Translations under genes and position numbers: made by a program
Notes under the pieces: model-generated
Databases searched by the model: none
The model's input: the letters and a program-made list of their open reading frames with translations, nothing else
What the model was told of the DNA's origin: nothing
Source: a bacterium
GTDB taxonomy: Bacteria; Desulfobacterota; GWC2-55-46; DRQE01
NCBI GenBank assembly: GCA_027017505.1
Contig: JALUQR010000122.1
Location: forward strand, 1-11,281
Reading direction: 5' to 3'
Length of the DNA stretch: 11,281 nucleotides
Part shown: piece by piece, positions 6,048 through 11,281 of the stretch
Layout of the letters: the number at the start of each line of letters is the position of its first letter
Numbering within the stretch: the first letter of the stretch is position 1

Positions 6048-6939
6048 TTGAAGAAGGAGGTGAGGCAGGGTAGTAGGTTTTTCCTTCGTTTTTTAAACCC
6101 CTTCTTCAGGAAAAAACATCCTGGCCTTACAAACACCGTGGGAGTAAAGATGTACACGGTGGACCACCCCTATGCACCTGCCTGGAGGCTTACCCTCGGG
6201 CAGAAGGGATGGAAGCTATCCTGGCTTGGCTTTTCCGATACAGAAAAGGATGAAAAACTGTGGATAGCACTGAGTCCATATACACAACCACAGGCCATAC
6301 TTCTTTCTGGAGCATGTGGTGGGAGTATTGTTATGACTGCACCATAGGGGCAGAGTCTGAGATAAAATTCAACATCCTCTCCTTCTACAGGGATGTGCCC
6401 CTTAGCCAGTCTCACTCAGTGCGAACTACAGGCTGGGCTTTAGATATGTTAAAGATTGAGCACGATCTGGATGTGCTGATGGACTACACAGACCCCACAT
6501 TGCGGGACTTCAAGGATGTATACAACCTTTCAACCTCTGCCTTTGGGCTTACAGGCGGTATAGGCGGGCTGTGGTCCCTTACAGACAGAGTCTCTCTGGA
6601 CTTTGATATGTGGCTATCCCTCCTGTATGTCTCCACAGAAGGGAAGTATAAATTCATAGAGATAGAGCCCTCAGGTGCGTGCTCAACCTTTTTGGACTGC
6701 TGGGTATTTAAGTGGAATAGAGATACCATAATACCCATGCTGGATCTGGCACTACGGCTGAACTACAGCCTTAGAGACAACCTCGTGCTCTTTGCAGGAT
6801 ACAACATTTGTGGCTTATGAATGCGGGTAAACTGCAGGAGTTCGTCGATGATATGCACGAGGGAAGGGCAGTATCGGTGGACAAAAACCTCGGCTTCCAC
6901 GGACCATCCATAGGGGTTAGATACCTTACAGGTGGCTAA
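6048..6939 (+). pseudogene. Decayed second copy of the outer membrane protein gene
   Basis: A paralogue of the gene at 4483-5457 carrying three lesions. First, the part encoding the signal peptide and about the first 60 residues is gone: a conserved ribosome binding site AAGGAGGTG (6054-6062) is followed by unrelated sequence, and homology resumes at about 6140 with TVDHPYAPAWRLTLG. Second, the frame changes at the A5 run 6253-6257; one extra A would join ...FSDTEKDEK to VDSTESIYTTTG. Third, the frame changes again at about 6807; one extra base would turn GYNICGL-stop into GYN-LWLMNAGKLQEFVDD and carry the frame to the stop at 6937-6939 (GPSIGVRYLTGG). Homologous cysteine pairs (YCYDC, GACSTFLDC) and barrel strands remain. 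In TVDHPYAP...EKD, 24 of 32 residues match the intact copy. Conservative changes suggest it was under selection before decay. No good promoter precedes it. The single-base shifts could be sequencing errors, but the missing 5' part cannot. Confidence 0.85.
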
Positions 6940-6967
6940 AACCCAGTAGCCATGCCCTAAGGGCAAA

Positions 6968-7000
6968 AAGGAGGTAATCTTTTCATCTTCTTACCTCCTT
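6968..7000. repeat. Inverted repeat made of Shine-Dalgarno-like arms
   Basis: AAGGAGGTAA (6968-6977) and TTACCTCCTT (6991-7000) are a perfect 10-bp inverted repeat around a 13-base loop, just after the decayed gene. The right part matches the 3' untranslated region of the intact copy (5463-5486), which lacks the left arm. It may be a weak transcript-end structure; no U-tract follows on the plus strand. Confidence 0.6.
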
Positions 7001-7002
7001 AC

Positions 7003-7041
7003 AAAAAATCAGGGCAGGCTCTTAAAGAGCCTGCCCTGATT
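7003..7041 (-). terminator. Intrinsic terminator of mntA-hepT (probably bidirectional)
   Basis: AATCAGGGCAGGCTCT (7007-7022) and AGAGCCTGCCCTGATT (7026-7041) pair perfectly over 16 bases with a TAA loop. On the minus strand the hairpin runs into a run of six U (complement of 7003-7008), 23 bases after the hepT stop codon. On the plus strand it could also stop transcripts from the decayed outer membrane protein gene. Confidence 0.9.
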
Positions 7042-7064
7042 CAAACCTTACCCTGACCACAACT

Positions 7065-7496
7065 TTATTCTACCTCCCCAATATACTCCTCTATAGCCCT
7101 TATATAGTCTCTATAAAGGGTTCTCGCCTTTTTTACAGCAGAAAGAATGAGACTGTTATCAATGGTATCGTATTCATGAACAATGATATTGCGTAGCCCT
7201 GCAGATGGAGCAAGCTTTTTTGAAAGTTCTGCAGGAATTACCCCGAGCTCACCAAGCATTATAAAGCTTCTGTAGGAATCATCAGGGGCAGTGCCCTTTA
7301 TATTTACGACAATGTGGATGTTAATATCTATAGCACTTTCTATGAGTTCCTGTAGAAGTCTTTCTGTAGCCTTTCTCATATAGAGATTGGTCTCGTATTC
7401 CTCAAGGGTCATCCTTTCTGCAGGTTCAAGTGCCTTTAAGCTTTCCACCATCACACCGAGTTTTCTCTCTATGATGGCTCTATCAAGCGGTGTCAT
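7065..7496 (-). CDS. hepT: HEPN-family toxin HepT (DUF86)
   Basis: A 143-residue, mostly helical HEPN-domain protein, the toxin half of a type VII HepT-MntA system. The key motif is RNIIVHEY at R102-Y109, an exact RX4HXY: Arg and His form the RNase active site of HEPN proteins, and the Tyr is the residue that the partner nucleotidyltransferase adenylylates in characterised pairs. An acidic/hydrophobic helix LYMRKATERLLQELIESAIDINIHIV (about 39-63) is typical of the family. The start codon overlaps the mntA stop (ATGA) and is preceded by GGAGG four bases upstream, so the two are co-translated. Transcription ends at the hairpin 7003-7041. Family known to cleave tRNA or mRNA; the target here is unknown. 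Confidence 0.9.
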   Translation of the reverse strand: MTPLDRAIIERKLGVMVESLKALEPAERMTLEEYETNLYMRKATERLLQELIESAIDINIHIVVNIKGTAPDDSYRSFIMLGELGVIPAELSKKLAPSAGLRNIIVHEYDTIDNSLILSAVKKARTLYRDYIRAIEEYIGEVE

Positions 7497-7912
7497 CTCC
7501 CCTCCACCTCTATAAACTCTCTTATAGCCCTGTGCTGTATCTTGTAAAACTTCCTTGCATCCATAAACATCCTGAAAGAGAGGGCATAGAACTCACTGAA
7601 AATAGATGGACTACTTGCATACAGAACAATAGCGTCTTTTGCTATGGAAAACTTAAGCAGTGGGCTTGCCTTCCTGAGCTCTACCACATCCACCGCGTCT
7701 GTAGAAAGCAGTTCTATAACCCTCGCAGTAAGTTCCACCATATCAACATCCCTGTCAAAGAGAAAGGCAAGGTCAATATCGCTCTCCCTGTGGGTCTTTC
7801 CTCTGGCAAGAGAACCAAACAGAAGAACCAGCCTGAGCCCCTCTTCCCCGTAGAGGGGAGTTAACCTTGTGCGTATCTCGGCAGGACTTACTACCTTACC
7901 TTTAAAACCCAT
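7493..7912 (-). CDS. mntA: Minimal nucleotidyltransferase antitoxin MntA
   Basis: A 139-residue MNT-type nucleotidyltransferase, the antitoxin of the hepT pair. It has the exact GSX10DXD signature: G33-S34 in LLFGSLARGK and D45-I-D47 in ESDIDLAF, with a third carboxylate candidate at D75 (DAVDVVEL). In studied pairs this enzyme transfers AMP from ATP onto the toxin's RX4HXY tyrosine and so silences it; the same is inferred here. The C-terminal half (about 100-139) is helical with several aromatic residues. The frame is open to an ATG at 7972, which would give 159 residues, but ATG 7912 is preceded by GGGAAGG at good spacing and gives the usual length. That ribosome binding site lies in a 20-base direct repeat of the end of the upstream protease gene. 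Confidence 0.9.
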   Translation of the reverse strand: MGFKGKVVSPAEIRTRLTPLYGEEGLRLVLLFGSLARGKTHRESDIDLAFLFDRDVDMVELTARVIELLSTDAVDVVELRKASPLLKFSIAKDAIVLYASSPSIFSEFYALSFRMFMDARKFYKIQHRAIREFIEVEGR

Positions 7913-7920
7913 AAATACAT

Positions 7921-8045
7921 CCTTCCCGCAGGCTCTGCCTGCTCTCTGTGGCGTATTACGATAATTCCCCATAACATGAATTAAAAACCGCTGTCAACAA
8001 ACTTAAACGGACATTGCGTGGCCTACCTTCCCGCAAGCTCTGCCT
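7921..8045. repeat. 20-base direct repeat bracketing the mntA promoter region
   Basis: Positions 7921-7940 and 8026-8045 match at 19 of 20 bases (difference at 7931/8036). The right copy encodes the last residues of the site-2 protease (KAELAGR) up to its stop; the left copy lies directly ahead of mntA and provides its ribosome binding site. The units are 105 bases apart and in the same orientation. This looks like a local duplication or a target-type duplication linked to arrival of the mntA-hepT module. Confidence 0.75.
7969..7997 (-). promoter_or_regulatory. Probable promoter of mntA-hepT
   Basis: On the minus strand TTGACA (7992-7997) is followed after 17 bases by TTATGG (7969-7974), or after 18 bases by TATGGG with a TGT extended -10. 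The -35 is perfect and the -10 is weak, which would fit a modest or regulated promoter. It lies between the two 20-base direct repeats, giving a leader of about 50 bases. Confidence 0.5.
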
Positions 8046-9162
8046 TGAACTCCATGGTCTTCATTATGTCCCTTCTTGAAAGTATCCCCACAAGCTCTCC
8101 ATTCTGGTCAACCACGGGGTATCTTCCAACCCCGTCTTCTATCATCTTCGTGAGTGCGTGAAGCACGCTGTCTTCTGGATGTAGCACCCTGTCGGGGCTT
8201 ATCCTCTCCATGGCCTCTTCAACAAGGGTTGTGTGCCACCTCTCTTTATCCACCTTTCTTACATCGTTGAGGGTCAGAAGCCCAACGAGCCTGCCATCCC
8301 TGAGCACCGGGAAGCTTACAAAGTGGTAGTTGAAGAAAAACCGCTCCACAACCGTTGAAAGCGGTATGTGTGCGGGCACTGTTACCACATTTCTGGTCAT
8401 AATGTCAGAAACCTTCATGCCCTCAAGGGTTATCTTCATCAGTAGCTGGCGATAGCTTCCCTCTGCAGCCTGCTGTAGAAACACCCCTATGAGCACAGCC
8501 CAGAGCCCCTGTATGAAAAGCCCTGATATTATCTGCAGAAAGCCAAACACTATGAGCAGTGAGGCAAACCCCTTGCCTATTATACTTGCAACTCTCGTTG
8601 CCTCCCTGATACTGCCTGTCTTTGCCCACCACACCGCACGCATAATCCTTCCACCGTCAAGTGGAAAACCTGGTATCATGTTGAACACTATGAGCACTAT
8701 GTTTATGGTGGAGAGAAACCCCACAACCGCAGAGACCCCCTGCACCACACCCCCGGTGTACATCCCGTCTATAAGTAGCTTCAGAAGATAAAACCCCACC
8801 GCAAGCCCCCCGCTTGCCAGAGGGCCTGCTATGGCTATCTTGAGTTCCTTTCCAGGGGTATCGGGCTCTCTTGTAAGCTGTGCAACACCACCAAATATGA
8901 AAAGGGTTATCTCCTTTACATCAAGGCCAAGCCTGTTTGCAGTATAGGAATGGGCTATCTCGTGTATGAGCACACATATAAAAAGAAACAGAGACGCAAC
9001 AGCCCCCATCACAAGATAGGCAGTAACACCCAGATCAGGCACCTTCTGTGGAAAGTATCCGTAGGCAAGGCTCCAGGCAAAGAGAAAGAACACTATAAAC
9101 CAGGTATAATCTATGGATATGGTAATCCCCAGAACCCTGAATAGCCTTATACCACCCCTCAT
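8023..9162 (-). CDS. Site-2 protease family intramembrane metalloprotease with two CBS domains
   Basis: A 379-residue polytopic inner-membrane zinc protease of the M50 / SpoIVFB-like type, which cuts membrane-bound substrates such as anti-sigma factors. Hydrophobic segments lie at about 20-36, 45-65, 105-130, 141-162 and 198-229. The zinc site is HEIAH (H67, E68, H71), with the third ligand D169 in NMIPGFPLDGGR. Two CBS domains follow at about 251-305 (VSDIMTRNVVTVPAHIPL...GLLTLNDVRKV) and 317-372 (AMERISPDRVLHPEDS...GILSRRDIMKT), which in this family may sense adenine nucleotides. Substrate unknown. The ATG is preceded by AGGAGG at a rather long 12-base spacing. The gene follows argC by 56 bases on the same strand without a clear terminator, so it may share its transcript. 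No partner anti-sigma factor gene is nearby. The last codons are duplicated ahead of mntA. Confidence 0.92.
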   Translation of the reverse strand: MRGGIRLFRVLGITISIDYTWFIVFFLFAWSLAYGYFPQKVPDLGVTAYLVMGAVASLFLFICVLIHEIAHSYTANRLGLDVKEITLFIFGGVAQLTREPDTPGKELKIAIAGPLASGGLAVGFYLLKLLIDGMYTGGVVQGVSAVVGFLSTINIVLIVFNMIPGFPLDGGRIMRAVWWAKTGSIREATRVASIIGKGFASLLIVFGFLQIISGLFIQGLWAVLIGVFLQQAAEGSYRQLLMKITLEGMKVSDIMTRNVVTVPAHIPLSTVVERFFFNYHFVSFPVLRDGRLVGLLTLNDVRKVDKERWHTTLVEEAMERISPDRVLHPEDSVLHALTKMIEDGVGRYPVVDQNGELVGILSRRDIMKTMEFKAELAGR

Positions 9163-9218
9163 GAGGCAAATGTTCCTCCTGTGTGGATTCTATCAGAAGC
9201 CACTTGGGGTTGCAACCA

Positions 9219-10253
9219 TCAGACACCCAGGGGAGGGCTATCGAGGGCCTCTGTCTCTGGAAGGCGATACATAATGTTCATGTTCTGTACTGCCTGGCCA
9301 CTGGCACCTTTAACGAGGTTGTCTATGGCGGATACAATAACCGCAAGTCCCCTGTCCTGGTCAACCCTTATGCCCACATCACAGAAGTTTGAACCACGCA
9401 CATGCTTTATATCGGGCAGTCTTCCACCCTCAAGAACCCTCACAAAGGGTTCATTCTGGTAGTATTCTCTGTAGACCCTCTGGAAACTCTCCGGTGAAAC
9501 CCCCTCTTTAAGCGGTGCATATATTGTTGTAAGTATTCCCCTTGCAACTGGCAGAAGATGGGGCACAAATGCGACCCTGAACTTTCCTCCACAGAGCTCA
9601 CCCAGCACCTGCTCTATCTCTGGTGTGTGGCGGTGGCCTAACACCCTGTAGGGATGAAAACCCTCTGCAAGCTCAACAAACTGGGTCTCCAGTGTGGCCT
9701 TTCTGCCTGCCCCTGACACACCGCTCTTTGCATCTATTATTATACCCTCTGGCTCCAAAAGCCCCTCTTTAAGGAGCGGAAGAAGCGGTAGCAGTGCTCC
9801 TGTGGGATAACACCCCGGGTTGGCAACAAGTCTTGCATCTTTTATATCTTCCCTGTAGAACTCGGGCAGTCCGTATACCGCACTGTCAAGTAGCTCCGGG
9901 GCTGTGTGCTCTCTGTACCATTTTTCGTATACAGCAGGGTCTTTGAGTCTGAAGTCTGCGCTCAGGTCTATCACCCTCCTGCCCCTTTTTACAAGCAGGG
10001 AGACCACCTCCATGGACACCCCGTGGGGCAGTGCGCAGAAAAATAGCTCTGCGTCTATGTCCGAGGGCTCATCATCTCCGAAGACAAGCCCGCTGTAAGC
10101 CCCCCTGAGAAATGGAAAGACCTCTTCCACCCTCATGCCACTGTACTGCCTGGAGCCCGCATAGACCACCCTCACATGCCTGTGCTGTGAGAGTATCCTT
10201 AAAAGCTCTGCCCCTGTGTAACCTGTTGCACCGAGTATTGCAACATCAGGCAT
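9219..10253 (-). CDS. argC: N-acetyl-gamma-glutamyl-phosphate reductase
   Basis: Third step of arginine (ornithine) biosynthesis: NADPH-dependent reduction of N-acetylglutamyl phosphate to the semialdehyde, in the cytoplasm. The 344-residue length is normal for the long (type 1) form. The N-terminal nucleotide-binding motif GATGYTGAELLR is at 8-19, the catalytic cysteine is C148 in NPGCYPTGAL, and the catalytic-histidine region is LGHRHTPEIEQ near 215. Other family blocks include VIDLSADFRL, KSGVSGAGRK and VSAIDNLVKGASGQAVQNMN. The ATG has AGGAG 9 bases upstream. The gene lies 95 bases after rpsI on the same strand. That gap holds a -10/-35 pair and a terminator-like hairpin, so argC can be expressed apart from the ribosomal genes. 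No ARG box was recognised. Other arg genes are not in the window. Confidence 0.97.
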   Translation of the reverse strand: MPDVAILGATGYTGAELLRILSQHRHVRVVYAGSRQYSGMRVEEVFPFLRGAYSGLVFGDDEPSDIDAELFFCALPHGVSMEVVSLLVKRGRRVIDLSADFRLKDPAVYEKWYREHTAPELLDSAVYGLPEFYREDIKDARLVANPGCYPTGALLPLLPLLKEGLLEPEGIIIDAKSGVSGAGRKATLETQFVELAEGFHPYRVLGHRHTPEIEQVLGELCGGKFRVAFVPHLLPVARGILTTIYAPLKEGVSPESFQRVYREYYQNEPFVRVLEGGRLPDIKHVRGSNFCDVGIRVDQDRGLAVIVSAIDNLVKGASGQAVQNMNIMYRLPETEALDSPPLGV

Positions 10254-10273
10254 GACCCCTCTCTCCTGTTTTT

Positions 10274-10312
10274 AAAAACCAAAAAGGGGAAAGCCCTTTC
10301 AAGCCTTCCCCT
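10274..10312 (-). terminator. Terminator-like hairpin between rpsI and argC
   Basis: On the minus strand AGGGGAAGGCTT and GGGCTTTCCCCT form a 12-pair stem (three G-U) with a GAAA loop (10285-10312), followed by TTTTT, then GG and another TTTTT. It would end the rplM-rpsI transcript or attenuate entry into argC. It begins about where the predicted argC promoter would start its transcript. Confidence 0.75.
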
Positions 10313-10314
10313 GC

Positions 10315-10343
10315 ATTATAGACCACTGTTTTTGTGTGTACAA
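10315..10343 (-). promoter_or_regulatory. Probable promoter of argC
   Basis: The minus strand has a perfect TATAAT (10315-10320) 17 bases after TTGTAC (10338-10343), which matches the -35 consensus at three of six bases. The predicted start falls at about 10308, inside the 5' arm of the hairpin 10285-10312, so a transcript from here would probably not form the full stem. Confidence 0.5.
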
Positions 10344-10348
10344 CGATA

Positions 10349-10747
10349 TTACCTCTTTGAGTACTGGAACCTTGCCCTTGCACCCCGCTGGCCGTACTTT
10401 TTCCTCTCCTTCATGCGCGGGTCTCTTGTAAGGAGTCCCTCCTTTTTCAGCACCTTCCTCCAGGAAGGATTTATCTCCACCAGAGCCCTTGCTATACCGT
10501 GGCGTATGGCACCTGCCTGTCCGCTCAATCCACCTCCACCCACATTTGCGTACACATTCACACGCTCTATGTTATCGGTAATCCTCAGGGGAAACTTCAC
10601 CTCATTACGCCATGTATCCCTGGGGAAGTACTCTTCCAGGGGCTTTTTGTTCACCACAATCTCTCCTGAGCCTGGCACAACAAGCCTCACCCTTGCAACA
10701 GATGTCTTTCTTCTTCCCACAGCCCAGTATACGCCCTCTTCTGCCAT
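10349..10747 (-). CDS. rpsI: 30S ribosomal protein S9
   Basis: Component of the small ribosomal subunit; its C-terminal tail reaches the P-site tRNA. The 132-residue product is full length: VGRRKTSVARVRLVVPGSGEIVVNKKPLEEYF at the N-terminus, then VNVYANVGGGGLSGQAGAIRHGIARAL, then the basic tail ending RKKYGQRGARARFQYSKR, with the conserved final KR. An AAAGGAGG ribosome binding site 6 bases before the ATG fixes the start. It lies 12 bases after rplM, the usual rplM-rpsI pair. Confidence 0.98.
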   Translation of the reverse strand: MAEEGVYWAVGRRKTSVARVRLVVPGSGEIVVNKKPLEEYFPRDTWRNEVKFPLRITDNIERVNVYANVGGGGLSGQAGAIRHGIARALVEINPSWRKVLKKEGLLTRDPRMKERKKYGQRGARARFQYSKR

Positions 10748-10759
10748 GACAAGCCTCCT

Positions 10760-11194
10760 TTATAGCTCAATCTCCTGTGGTCTCTGTGCACCGTGTGGAT
10801 GCACAGGCCCGCTGTATACCTTGAGTTTCTTGAACATCCTTCTGCCAAGTCTACCCTTGGGAAGCATTCCCCATACGGCCTTTCTTATGGCCTCCTCGGG
10901 CTTTTCCGCAAGCAGTTTTCCCAGGGTTATGGCCTTAAGCCCGCCTGGATACCCGCTGTGGCTGTAATATACTTTGTCAGAGAGTTTCTTTCCCGTAACC
11001 CTTATCTTCTCTGCATTTATCACAACAACGAAATCCCCTGTATCCATGCCAGGTGTGTACACGGGCTTGTGCTTGCCCCTCAGTATACTTGCAATTCTGG
11101 ATGCGAGTCTGCCCAGGGTCTTGCCCTCTGCGTTCACAAGATACCACCTTTTCTCAATACTGCCCTCTGACGGATAATAGGTCTTCTGCATCAT
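10760..11194 (-). CDS. rplM: 50S ribosomal protein L13
   Basis: Large-subunit ribosomal protein that acts early in 50S assembly. The 144-residue product is full length, with RWYLVNAEGKTLGRLASRIASILRGKHKPVYTPGMDTGDFVVVINA, VWGMLPKGRLGRRMFKKLKVYSGPVHPHGAQRP and an acidic end EIEL. Two ATG codons stand in tandem (11194 and 11191); AAGGAAGGGG about 9 bases upstream serves either. First gene of the rplM-rpsI unit, with its own promoter at 11231-11259. Confidence 0.98.
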   Translation of the reverse strand: MMQKTYYPSEGSIEKRWYLVNAEGKTLGRLASRIASILRGKHKPVYTPGMDTGDFVVVINAEKIRVTGKKLSDKVYYSHSGYPGGLKAITLGKLLAEKPEEAIRKAVWGMLPKGRLGRRMFKKLKVYSGPVHPHGAQRPQEIEL

Positions 11195-11230
11195 GTATAA
11201 AAACCCCTTCCTTTAGAGATTGAATATTTT

Positions 11231-11259
11231 AATTTAAAGAATTTCACCCTCTTTGTCAA
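11231..11259 (-). promoter_or_regulatory. Promoter of rplM-rpsI
   Basis: On the minus strand TTGACA (11254-11259) and TAAATT (11231-11236) are separated by exactly 17 bases, with an AT-rich stretch below. The predicted leader is about 30 bases. The remaining sequence to the right edge shows no gene. Confidence 0.75.
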
Positions 11260-11281
11260 GGGATTTTGAGCGGACCAGCAA

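Noticed and set aside
6253..6260. Programmed ribosomal frameshift in the second outer membrane protein copy
   Set aside because: No good slippery heptamer or downstream structure, a second shift would also be needed, and the signal peptide is missing.
6048..6347. A 99-residue frame starting at TTG as a real short gene
   Set aside because: Its first 30 or so residues are unlike any part of the intact copy and its end is frameshifted noise; only the middle is homologous, so it belongs to the decayed gene.
5993..7064. Insertion sequence remnant around the decayed gene
   Set aside because: No transposase fragments, terminal inverted repeats or target duplications; the hairpins here are a terminator and a 3' end structure.
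7913..7972. Longer mntA start at 7972
   Set aside because: The extra 20 residues are encoded partly by the direct repeat, the ATG has no ribosome binding site and it overlaps the predicted -10 element; the start at 7912 has a good site and the usual family length.

Overview
This is a bacterial chromosome window holding nine intact protein-coding genes, one transcriptional regulator gene of uncertain target and one decayed gene, with no rRNA, tRNA, CRISPR or insertion sequence that I can see. A Gram-negative host is supported by a signal-peptide-bearing beta-barrel-type outer membrane protein. The rplM-rpsI-argC order, mid-range GC, frequent AGG/AGA arginine and ATA isoleucine codons are reminiscent of Nitrospirota or Desulfobacterota-like lineages, possibly thermophilic. 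That placement is an impression from memory and not a computed result.

Layout. Left edge (1-115): AT-rich intergenic region with a promoter-like signal pointing out of the window and a 9-bp inverted repeat. 116-844 (+): metallo-beta-lactamase-fold hydrolase, overlapping tail-to-tail with the next gene. 816-4210 (-): uvrB followed by rimO with a 4-base stop/start overlap, behind an extended -10 promoter almost touching the uvrB start codon. 4211-4482: regulatory region of the outer membrane protein gene, with a textbook sigma70 promoter, a long hairpin in the 5' leader and a strong ribosome binding site. 4483-5457 (+): secreted, predicted beta-barrel outer membrane protein. 5497-5543: terminator. 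5540-5992 (-): XRE-type helix-turn-helix regulator. 6048-6939 (+): a second copy of the outer membrane protein gene that has lost its signal peptide region and carries two single-base frameshifts. 6968-7041: two hairpins, the second an intrinsic terminator for the next operon. 7065-7912 (-): mntA-hepT nucleotidyltransferase/HEPN toxin-antitoxin pair. 8023-9162 (-): membrane site-2 protease with two CBS domains. 9219-10253 (-): argC. 10349-11194 (-): rpsI and rplM behind a clear promoter.

The minus-strand genes on the right form a housekeeping run (rplM-rpsI-argC-protease) with an internal promoter and a terminator-like hairpin between rpsI and argC. The accessory part is the middle, about 4.2-8.0 kb: duplicated surface protein genes flanking a regulator, next to a toxin-antitoxin module.

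The most interesting points are (i) the tandem paralogous outer membrane protein pair, one complete and one silent, with homology running into the 3' untranslated region and an XRE regulator between them; (ii) the structured leader of the expressed copy; (iii) a 20-base direct repeat that copies the end of the protease gene in front of mntA and supplies its ribosome binding site; and (iv) a terminator-like hairpin at the predicted transcription start of argC. I found no clear evidence of a wholly new system.
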